Assembly (NCBI GenBank): GCA_034669505.1
Contig: JAXDNJ010000066.1
Location: 1-64,000 of the forward strand
DNA length: 64,000 nucleotides
Source of the DNA: JAFASC01 sp034669505
GTDB taxonomy: Bacteria; Pseudomonadota; Alphaproteobacteria; Rhizobiales; Beijerinckiaceae
Reading direction: 5' to 3'
The notes beneath the pieces are model-generated. The model was given only the letters and a program-made list of their open reading frames with translations, made no database searches and was not told the DNA's origin. This document shows, piece after piece, positions 1-7,565 of this stretch (position 1 is the first letter of the stretch; each line of letters opens with the position of its first letter). Both the position numbers and the translations under genes were made by a program.

Positions 1-499
1 CGATCCTGAGGTCGAGTTTTGCGCCGAGCGTCTCGTCGGCAACCATGCCATAGACGCCGCCGTGCAGGGCTAACCCTTCTTGCAGCGGGAACGCCGGGGA
101 GAGAACCACAGCGCCCGCTGCGGGATAGCTTTCCTCCACGGCTTTGATTTCGACGAGGCTCGCTTGATCGTTGTGGCGCGCGATGGCGCGCATGATCGCG
201 ACGCTCGACAGCGCGCCCCGTGCCGCAAAGGAAGCGCGCTCGTCATCATCAAGCGGCCTGTGACTGCGGGCAAACGACACGTCGCCGCCGAGAATCGTGC
301 GGCCCTCGCGCGCGAGCCCATCCGAGAGCGAATGCGATAGGGCGGACACGGCAGTGATCGCCCACACGCCAAGAAAGATGCAGCCGATGAAAATGCCGAA
401 GCCGCTGATGCCACCGCGCAAATCGCGGATCGCAAGCCGCAGCACAAGCGGCAGGCGCAATGCGCCGCGGCCTTCTGTGCGACCGAGGGCAATGCTCAT
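1..499 (-). CDS. ABC transporter permease, YbbP/FtsX-like (partial, N-terminus)
   Basis: The gene runs off the left edge; 166 codons from the ATG at 499 are visible. The N-terminus begins MSIALGRTEGRG and has one clear hydrophobic segment at about residues 33-52, followed by a polar periplasmic region (DGLAREGRTILGGDVSF), the layout of the FtsX/MacB-type permeases that pair with YbbA ATPases. Its ATG overlaps the stop of the ATPase gene by four bases (ATGA), so the two are translationally coupled. In E. coli the matching pair ybbA-ybbP also sits divergent from tesA, as here. The substrate is unknown; export of lipids or lipid-like molecules is the usual guess for this family. The truncation is only the window edge. 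Confidence 0.85.
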   Translation of the reverse strand, partial: MSIALGRTEGRGALRLPLVLRLAIRDLRGGISGFGIFIGCIFLGVWAITAVSALSHSLSDGLAREGRTILGGDVSFARSHRPLDDDERASFAARGALSSVAIMRAIARHNDQASLVEIKAVEESYPAAGAVVLSPAFPLQEGLALHGGVYGMVADETLGAKLDLRI

Positions 500-1206
500 T
501 GCGCCGCCCGCAGAATGCTATCGGCCTCGGCCGGTTCGATCCGGCCGGAGCGCATGCGCACGACGCGGTCGCAACGCGCCGCCAGCGCGGCATCGTGCGT
601 GACCAGGATAAGCGTCGTGCCGCGTGCGCGTTTCAGATCGAAAATGAGATCGATGATCGCGGTGCCCGTCGCATCGTCGAGGTTGCCGGTGGGTTCATCC
701 GCAACGAGAATGGCGGGATTTCCAGCGATCGCCCGCGCGAGCGCGACGCGCTGCTGTTCGCCGCCGGATAGTTGCGCGGGATAATGCGCGGCGCGATCGG
801 CGAGGCCGACGGCCGCGAGCTCTTGCGCGGCGCGCGCGAACGCATCGGGCGCGCCTTGCAATTCCAGAGGGATGGCGACGTTTTCCAACGCCGTCATCGT
901 CAAAATGAGGTGAAACGACTGGAAGACAATGCCGATTCGCGCGCCGCGAAAGCGTGCAAGCCGGTCCTCGTCCAATTGTGCGAGATCGTCACCTTCAACC
1001 AAAACGGAACCGCTGTCGGGACGCTCGAGCCCGGCGAGAACCATGAGCAGCGTCGACTTGCCTGAGCCCGAGGGGCCGACGAGGCCGACCGCCTCACCGC
1101 GCGCGATGCTGAGATCGATGTCCTTCAGAACGTGCACGCGGGCAGCCCCGCGCCCGAGGTGGATGTTCACGCCGCTCAACTCGACCGCGGGCGCCTCGCT
1201 CCCCAT
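496..1206 (-). CDS. ABC transporter ATP-binding protein, YbbA/LolD-like
   Basis: A 236-residue ATPase. It shows Walker A (GPSGSGKST, about residues 43-51), the ABC signature LSGGEQQR and Walker B (ILVADEPTG), in the usual order and spacing of the MacB/LolD/YbbA subfamily. It energises the FtsX-like permease encoded directly downstream, with which it shares a four-base ATGA overlap. It is divergent from the esterase gene across about 70 bases, the same synteny as ybbA/tesA in gammaproteobacteria. The start at 1206 gives an N-terminus of normal length. The assignment to the ABC family is certain; the transported substrate is not visible. Confidence 0.93.
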   Translation of the reverse strand: MGSEAPAVELSGVNIHLGRGAARVHVLKDIDLSIARGEAVGLVGPSGSGKSTLLMVLAGLERPDSGSVLVEGDDLAQLDEDRLARFRGARIGIVFQSFHLILTMTALENVAIPLELQGAPDAFARAAQELAAVGLADRAAHYPAQLSGGEQQRVALARAIAGNPAILVADEPTGNLDDATGTAIIDLIFDLKRARGTTLILVTHDAALAARCDRVVRMRSGRIEPAEADSILRAAQ

Positions 1207-1275
1207 ATCGTTCCCTCGACGTGACCCGCGCGCCCGTGCCGGGCGACATCATCATATGGCGAACGAGGACTAATC

Positions 1276-1956
1276 TTGCATATGCGACAAATCGGGCGGT
1301 TGCGCTTTGGGACGCTTGTCGCCCTTCTCGTCTCGTTATTTCAGCCGGGGACCGCATTGGCACGCACGCTTCGGATCGTCGCGTTCGGCGATAGCCTCTC
1401 GGCCGGCTTCGAACTGCCGGCGAACGGGTCTTTCCCGGCACAGCTCGAGGCGGCGCTCCGCGCCAAGGGCCGCGACGTAACAGTCGTCAATGCCGGCGTC
1501 TCCGGCGACACGGCCAGCGACGGGCTCGCGCGGCTCGACTGGTCGGTGCCGGCAGGTGCAGACCTGGTCATCGTCGAATTCGGCGCCAACGACATGCTGC
1601 GCGGCTTGGACCCGGCAATCACCCGGCGCGCGCTCGATGAGATCCTCACCAGGCTGCAGGCGCGCGGCGCGTCCGTCCTGCTCGCCGGAATGCGCTCGAT
1701 GACCAATCTCGGCGAGAGCTATCGGGCGCGGTTCGAGACGATCTATCCCGAGCTCGCCAAGGCGCATGGGGTGCCGCTCTATCCCTTTTTCCTCGAAGGC
1801 ATCGCCGAGCAGGCGGCGTTCAACCTGGCCGACGGGATGCATCCGAACCGGAGCGGTGTCGGCAAGATCGTTGCCGGCATTCTCCCCTCGGTCGAAGCCG
1901 CGCTCGACCAGATCGGCGGTGCAAAGGCGTCTTCCGGCGCTGTCGGAAATCGCTAA
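1276..1956 (+). CDS. tesA: Arylesterase / TesA-type SGNH lysophospholipase-thioesterase
   Basis: A GDSL/SGNH hydrolase of about 226 residues. An N-terminal signal peptide is visible (hydrophobic run RFGTLVALLVSLF ending near ALA), so the enzyme should be periplasmic. Block I is AFGDSLSAGF with the nucleophilic serine, block III is FGANDML, and the C-terminal DGMHPN supplies the catalytic Asp and His. This family hydrolyses acyl-CoA, lysophospholipid or aryl esters. A GAGGAC stretch lies five bases before a TTG at 1276; an ATG at 1282 in the same frame is the alternative start. The divergent arrangement with ybbA supports the TesA assignment. Confidence 0.9.
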   Translation: MHMRQIGRLRFGTLVALLVSLFQPGTALARTLRIVAFGDSLSAGFELPANGSFPAQLEAALRAKGRDVTVVNAGVSGDTASDGLARLDWSVPAGADLVIVEFGANDMLRGLDPAITRRALDEILTRLQARGASVLLAGMRSMTNLGESYRARFETIYPELAKAHGVPLYPFFLEGIAEQAAFNLADGMHPNRSGVGKIVAGILPSVEAALDQIGGAKASSGAVGNR

Positions 1957-1987
1957 GCTGGCGCTTGTCGATTCCAAGAGGCCACAA

Positions 1988-2521
1988 ATGCCCCGTCTGT
2001 TCACCGGTCTCGAGATCCCCCCGGATATCGCGACGGAGCTTTCGATGCTGAGGGGCGGGTTGTCGGGGGCGCGCTGGATCGACGTCGAGAATTATCACCT
2101 GACACTCCGCTTCATCGGCGACATCGACGAGCGCACCGCCAACGACGTCTACTCGTCATTGGAGCGTGTGCGCCGCTCGCCGCTCACAGTGACACTCAAT
2201 GGGCTCGACACATTCGGGGGCGACAAGCCGCGCGCGATCGTCGCCAAGGCTAAGGCGGAAAGACCGCTCGTCGAACTGCAGGCCGAACATGAGCGGCTTC
2301 TACGCCGGATCGGCATACCGCCCGAGCCGCGGAAATTCGTGCCCCATGTGACGCTGGCGCGGCTGCGCGCCGCCTCGGCGATGGCTGTCGCCGATTATCT
2401 TGGGGCACGCGGATATTTCCCAGGCCGCAGCTTCGAAGCAAAGCGCTTCGTGCTTTTCTCGGCGCGCGCCTCCACGGGAGGCGGGCCTTACGTGGTCGAG
2501 GCCGCCTATCCGCTCGGCTGA
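1988..2521 (+). CDS. thpR: RNA 2',3'-cyclic phosphodiesterase (2H family)
   Basis: A 177-residue 2H phosphoesterase formerly called 2'-5' RNA ligase (LigT). Both catalytic HxTx motifs are visible: HLTL at about residue 37 and HVTL at about residue 120, with the usual spacing of about 80 residues. The N-terminus MPRLFTGLEIP matches the family, so the ATG at 1988 is preferred although the frame stays open upstream through the end of the esterase gene. The enzyme opens 2',3'-cyclic phosphate ends of RNA to 2'-phosphates. It follows tesA closely and may be co-transcribed. The cellular role in bacteria is poorly defined. Confidence 0.93.
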   Translation: MPRLFTGLEIPPDIATELSMLRGGLSGARWIDVENYHLTLRFIGDIDERTANDVYSSLERVRRSPLTVTLNGLDTFGGDKPRAIVAKAKAERPLVELQAEHERLLRRIGIPPEPRKFVPHVTLARLRAASAMAVADYLGARGYFPGRSFEAKRFVLFSARASTGGGPYVVEAAYPLG

Positions 2522-2822
2522 TCACATCCTCGCGAATGGCCAAGATACCACAGATTTGCCTGCTTTGGGCCGTTGCATGGCCGAACTCCGCTTCGATTCT
2601 TACACGCGTTGCCTCGAACGGCCCCGGTCTCGTGGGCGTTCCGGATATCGTCAGCCCCCCAGCCCCCCGGGGCGTCCGTGTAAGGCCGGGCCACAATCGA
2701 GAGAGCAGCATTGAGCCGGTGCCGGAGCGATCCGCACCGGCTCTTTTCTTGGCTTGACCATTCGTTGAAAGTCGTCTTGCAGGCCGCGCGCCTTCGCGCG
2801 ATCATACCGGCAGGAAGGTCCC
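2522..2822. other. Intergenic region between thpR and the DUF2794 gene
   Basis: About 300 bases without a convincing gene. It contains a C-rich and G-rich stretch around 2650-2700 that could fold, and the terminator-like hairpin listed separately at 2713-2748. A 73-codon open frame on the plus strand from 2536 runs straight through that hairpin and has no ribosome site, so it is not called. A small RNA ending at the hairpin is possible but cannot be shown from sequence alone. Confidence 0.5.
2713..2748 (+). terminator. Rho-independent terminator-like hairpin
   Basis: A perfect 10-base-pair stem (GAGCCGGTGC with GCACCGGCTC) closes an 11-base loop and is followed by TTTTCTT. It lies about 190 bases past thpR and about 75 bases before the DUF2794 start, so it either ends the tesA-thpR transcript or an unrecognised short RNA. 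Confidence 0.75.
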
Positions 2823-3245
2823 ATGAGCGACACGGAAACCCTGGAAGCAAGCCAGCACCGCGGCCCGGCCGAGTTTGCCGAGAGCCGCCGCAAGACCCCC
2901 ATCCCCCTTCACGTCGCGAGGCAATCCTCGATCAATACGGCGGCGCCGATCGTCTCCTTCGATCGCCGCGAACTCCGGGAAATCCTCAATCTTTACGGCC
3001 GCAAAGTCGCCGAAGGCGAGTGGCGCGATTACGCCATCGATTTTAGCCCGGCAAAGGCGGTGTTCTCGATCTTCCGCCGCACCTCGGAGGTGCCGCTCTA
3101 CCGCATCGAGAAGGACCCCAAGCTCGCCCGCAAGCAGGGCGCATTTTCGGTTGTCGCCGCGACGGGGCTCATCCTCAAGCGCGGCTCGGAACTGAAGCGC
3201 GTCATCGACGTGCTCGACAAGCGGCTGAAGCTGGTCTCGGGCTAG
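2823..3245 (+). CDS. DUF2794 family protein of unknown function
   Basis: A 140-residue protein that matches the alphaproteobacterial DUF2794 family. The core from about residue 43 reads SFDRRELREILNLYGRKVAEG, followed by WRDYAIDF, VFSIFRRTSE, LYRIEKDPKL and GLILKRG, segments that are strongly conserved in this family. There is no signal peptide or membrane segment. AGGAAGG sits six bases before the ATG at 2823. The function is not known. It is flanked by a terminator-like hairpin on the left and a bidirectional terminator on the right, so it is probably a single-gene transcript. Confidence 0.88.
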   Translation: MSDTETLEASQHRGPAEFAESRRKTPIPLHVARQSSINTAAPIVSFDRRELREILNLYGRKVAEGEWRDYAIDFSPAKAVFSIFRRTSEVPLYRIEKDPKLARKQGAFSVVAATGLILKRGSELKRVIDVLDKRLKLVSG

Positions 3246-3250
3246 ATGCA

Positions 3251-3277
3251 AAAAGGCCCCGCATTGCGGGGCCTTTT
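3251..3277. terminator. Bidirectional Rho-independent terminator
   Basis: A perfect palindrome AAAAGGCCCCGC-ATT-GCGGGGCCTTTT lies between the convergent DUF2794 gene and the YbhL-like gene. The T run on one strand and A run on the other serve both transcripts. Confidence 0.93.
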
Positions 3278-3297
3278 CGCTTGGGCGCTGTGTACGC

Positions 3298-4080
3298 TCA
3301 GTTGTTGCGGTTGCCGGTCAGGTAGATCAGCGATTGGAAGATGTTGATGAAGTCGAGATAGAGCATCAAGGCTCCGTTGACCGACTTCTTCGTCTGCACT
3401 TCGTAGCCGTCGCCGGCGAAGTACATCTCCTTGATCGCCTGCGTATCCCAGGCGGTGAGGCCGGCGAAGATCAGGACCGACAGGATCGACAGGCCGAACT
3501 GGAAGGCCGAGCTCTGGACGAACAGGTTGACGAGGCTGGCGATGACGAGGCCGATCAGGCCCATCACCAGGAACGAGCCGATCGGCGAGAGGTCGCGCTT
3601 CGTCGTGTAGCCGTAGAAGCTGAGGCCGCCGAACGCCGCCGCCGTGATGAAGAAGGCGCGGGCAACCGAGGTACCGGTATAGACAAGCAGGATCGTTGAG
3701 AGCGACAGACCCATCGCCGCCGCAAAGGCGAGGAAGAGGTTCCGCGCGCTCGAAGCCGACATCCGGTCGATGCGGAAGGAGAAAAACAGGACAAAGGCCA
3801 GCGGCGCCAGCATGATCACCCAGCGCAGCGGGCTGCCGTAGAGGGCAAGGCCGGTGGACGTCAGGTAGATATTGCCGATGCGCGAAACGGCCTGGGACGG
3901 GTCGCTGGTCGTGGCCAGCATGTTGGCGCCGAAGGCAACCACCCCGGTCAGGCCGAGGCCAAGCGTCATGTAATTGTAGACGCCGAGCATGTAGGCGCGC
4001 AGGCCCTGGTCGATCTCGGCAGTGCGTGTCCTGGCCGCTGTACCCCAGCGGGCACTGACGTTGCGGTCATAGTCGGACAT
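3298..4080 (-). CDS. ybhL: Bax inhibitor-1/YccA (YbhL) family membrane protein
   Basis: A 260-residue integral membrane protein with about seven hydrophobic segments, starting with the polar MSDYDRNVSARWG. It matches the BI-1/YbhL family (segments such as YMTLGLGLTGVVAFG, and LYLDFINIFQSLIYL at the C-terminus, typical of the group). Bacterial members are thought to be pH-sensitive calcium leak channels, but the role here is inferred only from family. The ATG at 4080 is preferred over one 24 bases upstream because AGAGGA lies just before it. A promoter and a ybhL-type leader are listed upstream. Confidence 0.9.
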   Translation of the reverse strand: MSDYDRNVSARWGTAARTRTAEIDQGLRAYMLGVYNYMTLGLGLTGVVAFGANMLATTSDPSQAVSRIGNIYLTSTGLALYGSPLRWVIMLAPLAFVLFFSFRIDRMSASSARNLFLAFAAAMGLSLSTILLVYTGTSVARAFFITAAAFGGLSFYGYTTKRDLSPIGSFLVMGLIGLVIASLVNLFVQSSAFQFGLSILSVLIFAGLTAWDTQAIKEMYFAGDGYEVQTKKSVNGALMLYLDFINIFQSLIYLTGNRNN

Positions 4081-4132
4081 AAGTTCCTCTCGTGTTGTGG
4101 GCATGAGCCCTGCTCCGCTCTGAGGCGGATGC
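4081..4132 (-). ncRNA. Candidate ybhL-type 5' leader RNA
   Basis: The predicted 5' leader of the ybhL homologue folds into two small adjacent hairpins: TCCGC-CTCAGA-GCGGA and GGGC-TCAT-GCCC, followed by an unpaired ACAACACGAGAGGA that carries the ribosome site. A conserved leader motif called ybhL has been described in alphaproteobacteria upstream of exactly this gene family. The position and size agree; I recall the motif only in outline, so the match to its covariance model is not proven. Confidence 0.5.
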
Positions 4133-4139
4133 CGCGCAT

Positions 4140-4168
4140 AATATGTAACGAGGCTTCACACGATACAA
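4140..4168 (-). promoter_or_regulatory. Probable sigma-70 promoter of ybhL
   Basis: Read on the minus strand, TTGTAT (4168-4163) and CATATT (4145-4140) are separated by 17 bases. This places transcription start near 4132, about 50 bases before the ATG. Confidence 0.55.
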
Positions 4169-4280
4169 GAGCAAAGCAGGCTTAACTCGCGGTAACCAAG
4201 AGGGCTCCGCGCGCGAGCAGACCTGCGCCAGGCGCCGGCCCTTGCCCGGCCGAGAGCGGGAGTGGCATGCCTCGGCATTC

Positions 4281-5501
4281 TCAGAAAAAGGCCTGTAATC
4301 CGGTCTGGGCGCGGCCGAGAATCAGCGCGTGCACGTCATGCGTGCCCTCATACGTATTGACTGTCTCAAGATTGCAGACATGGCGCATCACGTGATACTC
4401 GGCCTGGATGCCGTTGCCGCCGTGCATGTCGCGGGCGGTGCGGGCGATGTCGAGCGCCTTGCCGCAATTGTTGCGTTTGACGATCGACACCATTTCCGGC
4501 GCCATCTTGCCCTCGTCGAACAGGCGCCCGACGCGCAATGAGCCCTGCAGGCCGAGGGCGATCTCGGTCTGCATATCGGCGAGCTTCTTCTGCACGAGCT
4601 GCGTCTGCGCCAGCGGCTTGCCGAACTGTTTGCGCTCGAGCGTGTATTGCCGGGCGCGATGCCAGCAATCCTCGGCCGCGCCCATCGCGCCCCAGGAAAT
4701 GCCGTAGCGCGCGCGGTTCAAGCAGCCGAACGGACCTTTGAGGCCCGACACATTCGGCAAGAGCGCGCTTTCCGGCACGACGACGCCATCCATCACCACT
4801 TCGCCGGTGATCGAGGCGCGCAGCGACAGCTTTCCGCCGATTTTCGGGGCGGAAAGGCCGGCCATGCCCTTCTCGAGCACGAAGCCTCTGATGTCGTCGC
4901 CGTGCGCGGCGGATTTTGCCCAGATGACAAAGACGTCGGCGATCGGCGCATTCGAAATCCACATCTTTGTGCCGGTGAGGCGATAGCCGTCCGACACTTT
5001 TTCCGCGCGCGTGCGCATGGCGCCAGGGTCGGAGCCGGCGTCCGGCTCGGTCAGGCCGAAACAGCCGACCCATTCACCACTCGCAAGCTTCGGCAGGTAT
5101 TTCTTGCGTTGCGTCTCGTCGCCATAGGCGTGGATCGGGAACATGACGAGCGAGGACTGCACGCTCATCATCGAGCGATAGCCGGAATCGACGCGCTCGA
5201 CCTCGCGCGCGACCAGCCCGTAGGCGACATAGCTCGCCTCGGCGCCGCCGTAAGTCTCGGGGATCGTCACGCCGAGCAGGCCGAGCGCACCCATCTCGTT
5301 GAAGATCGCGCGGTCGGTCTTCTCCTGCAGATAGGCTTCGGTGACGCGCGGCAGCAGCTTCTCCTGCGCATAATCGCGCGCGGTGTCGCGGATCATGCGC
5401 TCGTCGTCGGTGAGCTGCTCGTCGAGGAGGAAGGGATCGTCCCATTGGAAATGCGCGCGGGCGGCTTTGCCTCCCGATTTCGGCTGGACGACTGCGCTCA
5501 T
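4281..5501 (-). CDS. gcdH: Glutaryl-CoA dehydrogenase
   Basis: A 406-residue acyl-CoA dehydrogenase. Family segments include GLLGVTIPETYGG, CFGLTEPDAGSDP (FAD/substrate-binding loop), TGTKMWISNAP and the C-terminal NTYEGTHDVH, whose Glu at about residue 385 is the catalytic base. The N-terminal FQWDDPFLLDEQLTDDERM is typical of glutaryl-CoA dehydrogenases rather than straight-chain enzymes. The enzyme oxidises and decarboxylates glutaryl-CoA to crotonyl-CoA in lysine and tryptophan breakdown, passing electrons to electron-transfer flavoprotein; etfBA lie at 53.7-55.4 kb. It stands alone between intergenic regions. Confidence 0.92.
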   Translation of the reverse strand: MSAVVQPKSGGKAARAHFQWDDPFLLDEQLTDDERMIRDTARDYAQEKLLPRVTEAYLQEKTDRAIFNEMGALGLLGVTIPETYGGAEASYVAYGLVAREVERVDSGYRSMMSVQSSLVMFPIHAYGDETQRKKYLPKLASGEWVGCFGLTEPDAGSDPGAMRTRAEKVSDGYRLTGTKMWISNAPIADVFVIWAKSAAHGDDIRGFVLEKGMAGLSAPKIGGKLSLRASITGEVVMDGVVVPESALLPNVSGLKGPFGCLNRARYGISWGAMGAAEDCWHRARQYTLERKQFGKPLAQTQLVQKKLADMQTEIALGLQGSLRVGRLFDEGKMAPEMVSIVKRNNCGKALDIARTARDMHGGNGIQAEYHVMRHVCNLETVNTYEGTHDVHALILGRAQTGLQAFF

Positions 5502-5643
5502 CGCGTTCCTCCGTGAAATTCCGTTGCTTCACATCGAACATGCGGCAGCAGGTGCACCGGTTCAAGCCGCCGCTTCCAGTCTTTCGTGCAGGCGTGCGTC
5601 ATCGCCGCGCGGCAAGAGGCACACGCCGGAAATAGAGGACACG

Positions 5644-5908
5644 GGACGCCGGGCGGCCGTTCCTAAGATATAAAAGCCGGTCGCCCGGCGTCCGTGTGCG
5701 GCGGTTTCTGTCTCTCGCGTCCCGCACTTACACGAAGCCGGTTCGGCTTTGCCTGCCGCCTAGCTCCGTCCCCAGCGTGTCGAGCACGCGGCCCGGTCGT
5801 AGTGCCGGACGGGCGGGTCACTCGGCGACACGCGGTCCGCGCCGAAGGGCGCGGGCACGAACCCGCCGTTTGCGAAAGCCTCCCGGGGCTTGAGGTTAGG
5901 TGGACCTC
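5644..5908. repeat. Hairpin-rich structured intergenic element (possible dispersed repeat or RNA)
   Basis: Five stems follow one another. 5644-5659 pairs with 5678-5693 (16 base pairs with one G-U, over an 18-base loop containing TTCCTAAGATAT). 5735-5740 pairs with 5744-5749 (AAGCCG/CGGCTT). 5775-5779 pairs with 5785-5789. 5837-5843 pairs with 5848-5854 (CCGCGCC/GGCGCGG). A GAGGT/ACCTC pair lies at about 5892-5908. Such density is more than chance and suggests a structured RNA or a repeat unit. I have an impression that similar blocks recur in Bradyrhizobium-type genomes, but this is not verified. Confidence 0.45.
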
Positions 5909-6052
5909 ATGCCGCGGGCGCCGCTCCCCGCCCGCACCTTCAAGACCACTCTAGAAAGGCCCTCATGGGGGCGGGGATGGCGGCAGGATACGAGCGGGCG
6001 GGGAGACGGGGATAAGTTTTTGCGAAAAAATATTTTGCCGATCGCTCGTTCC

Positions 6053-6111
6053 CTCTCCCCTCATCAGACCCGCGTTGACGCGCGGGCCACCTTACGGGCA
6101 AGGGGAGAAGG
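6053..6111. repeat. Palindromic intergenic repeat (CTCTCCCC ... GGGGAGA type)
   Basis: CTCTCCCCT at 6053-6061 faces AGGGGAGAAGG at 6101-6111, with an inner stem CCCGCG (6069-6074) / CGCGGG (6081-6086). This is the form of the short dispersed inverted repeats common in Bradyrhizobium-like genomes. Confidence 0.5.
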
Positions 6112-6165
6112 ATCGCGCCCTTCCCTCGCTTGCCACACCCTGCCGTCACGGCCATCTTGCTCCGC

Positions 6166-7281
6166 ATGGCCGCCCATCCCGATCAATTCCGCGAGACCGC
6201 GCGCATCGAGCAAAATCGGATCGAGACCGGCGGCCTCGCCAATCTCGACGCGCGCTCGCGCGAGATTTTCCGCCGCATCGTCGAGTCCTATCTCGCCAAC
6301 GGCGAGCCGGTCGGCTCGCGCCATCTCTCGCGCATTCTGCCGATGACCTTGTCGCCGGCCTCGGTGCGCAACGTCATGCAGGACCTCGAAGAGCTCGGCC
6401 TCGTCTATGCGCCGCATACCAGCGCCGGCCGGCTGCCGACCGAGATCGGCCTACGCTTCTTCGTCGACGCGCTGTTGCAGATCGGCGACCTGAGCGAGGA
6501 TGAGCGCGGCCGCATCGAGACGCAGGTGCGCGCGGCGTCGCGCGACCGCTCCTTCGAGGGCGTGCTCTCGGAGGCGACCAGCCTGCTTTCCGGGCTGACG
6601 CGCGGCGCCAGCGTGGTTGTTACGAACAAAGAGAACCCGCGGCTGAAGCAGATCGAGTTCGTGCGGCTTGAGCCGGAGCGCGCGCTCGCCGTGCTGGTCG
6701 GCGAGGACGGCTCGGTCGAGAACCGCATTGTCGCGACTCCGCGCGACCTGCCGCCGTCCGCGCTGCAGGAAGCGGCGAATTTTCTGAACGCGCGCATCCG
6801 CGGCCATACGCTCACCGAAGTGCGTGCCGACATCGAGGCGTCGCGCAACGCCGCGCAAGCGGAATTGGACGAGCTGACCGCGCGGCTTGTCGATGCCGGG
6901 CTCGCGAGCTGGGCGGGGCTCGGCGGCACCGCGCCGCAGCTCATCGTGCGCGGCCAGAGCAATCTCTTGGAAGATTTGACCGCGGTGCAAGACCTCGAAC
7001 GCATCCGGCTTTTGTTTAACGATCTCGAGACGAAGACGGAAGTGATCGACCTCCTGTCGCGGGCCGAAAGCGGCGAGGGCGTGCGCATTTTCATAGGGTC
7101 CGAGAACAAGCTTTTTTCGCTGTCGGGCTCATCGATGATCGCAGCACCTTTTCATGACGAGCAGCGCAGGATCGTCGGCGTGCTCGGCGTCATCGGCCCG
7201 ACGCGATTGAATTACGCGCGCATCGTGCCCATGGTGGATTATACGGCGAAGGTCGTGGCAAGGATTGTGGGGGGTGGGTGA
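6166..7281 (+). CDS. hrcA: Heat-inducible transcription repressor HrcA
   Basis: About 371 residues. The N-terminal winged helix is recognisable (DARSREIFRRIVESYLANGE, then GSRHLSRI, SPASVRNVMQDLEELGL and HTSAGRLPTEIGLRFFVD), followed by the GAF-like dimer domain with FNDLETKTEVIDLL and VRIFIGSEN near the end. HrcA represses groESL and sometimes dnaK by binding CIRCE operators. ATG at 6166 is preferred; a TTG at 6130 would add 12 residues. In many alphaproteobacteria grpE follows hrcA; here an IS remnant follows instead. No CIRCE site is seen upstream, so it does not appear autoregulated. Confidence 0.94.
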   Translation: MAAHPDQFRETARIEQNRIETGGLANLDARSREIFRRIVESYLANGEPVGSRHLSRILPMTLSPASVRNVMQDLEELGLVYAPHTSAGRLPTEIGLRFFVDALLQIGDLSEDERGRIETQVRAASRDRSFEGVLSEATSLLSGLTRGASVVVTNKENPRLKQIEFVRLEPERALAVLVGEDGSVENRIVATPRDLPPSALQEAANFLNARIRGHTLTEVRADIEASRNAAQAELDELTARLVDAGLASWAGLGGTAPQLIVRGQSNLLEDLTAVQDLERIRLLFNDLETKTEVIDLLSRAESGEGVRIFIGSENKLFSLSGSSMIAAPFHDEQRRIVGVLGVIGPTRLNYARIVPMVDYTAKVVARIVGGG

Positions 7282-7295
7282 GGACATCCATTTAG

Positions 7296-7565
7296 TTGTT
7301 ATCCTACAGCAATCGTCACGTGTTCCGTATCCGGCCGGACGAATACCCGCATGAAGCGGTCCACCATGCAGCCGGGCAATACGTTGTCGGCCCGGTGGAC
7401 ACCAACACGATTTAGGGCTTCTGGAGCATCTTTAAGGGCGCTGTCGTCGGGTCTTTCCACAACGTAAGTGGCAAATACATGCCGCTATATATTGCCAAGT
7501 TCCGGTTCCGATATAATAACCGGGAGAACGCGGACATTTTCAGGACGGCTATTGAGGGATGCTGA
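7296..7565 (+). pseudogene. IS1595 (ISXO2-like) transposase C-terminal remnant
   Basis: In the frame containing 7338 the DNA translates as PDEYPHEAVHHAAGQYVVG, then VDTNTI, a TAG stop (7413-7415), GFWSIFKGAVVGSFHNVSG, and LYIAKFRFRYNNRENAD, ending at a TGA (7563-7565). The HTNTIEGFWSLFK-like block and the FxFRYNNR block are the signatures of the DDE domain of IS1595/ISXO2 transposases. Only the C-terminal third remains and it carries an internal stop, so it is dead. No terminal inverted repeats were found. The reading frame ends just inside the following gene. Confidence 0.8.

Larger units (their letters stand above)
5502..6165. other. Long non-coding interval upstream of hrcA
   Basis: About 660 bases hold no convincing gene. 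The first part (5644-5908) is a hairpin-rich element listed separately. An AT-rich patch at about 6014-6039 stands out from the GC-rich surroundings and may include promoter elements for hrcA. The block 6053-6111 is an imperfect inverted repeat listed separately. No CIRCE operator (TTAGCACTC-N9-GAGTGCTAA) is present. Several short open frames (for example from 5694) overlap the hairpins and lack ribosome sites. Confidence 0.6.

Noticed and set aside
2536..2757. 73-residue protein between thpR and the DUF2794 gene
   Set aside because: The frame runs through a perfect terminator-like hairpin, has no ribosome site and no natural domain pattern.
5694..5954. Small protein-coding frames over the hairpin element
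   Set aside because: Two overlapping frames cover the stems and have Arg/Cys/Pro-rich residues with no ribosome site; the structure explains the DNA better.
5502..6165. CIRCE operator upstream of hrcA
   Set aside because: No TTAGCACTC-N9-GAGTGCTAA or near match was seen.
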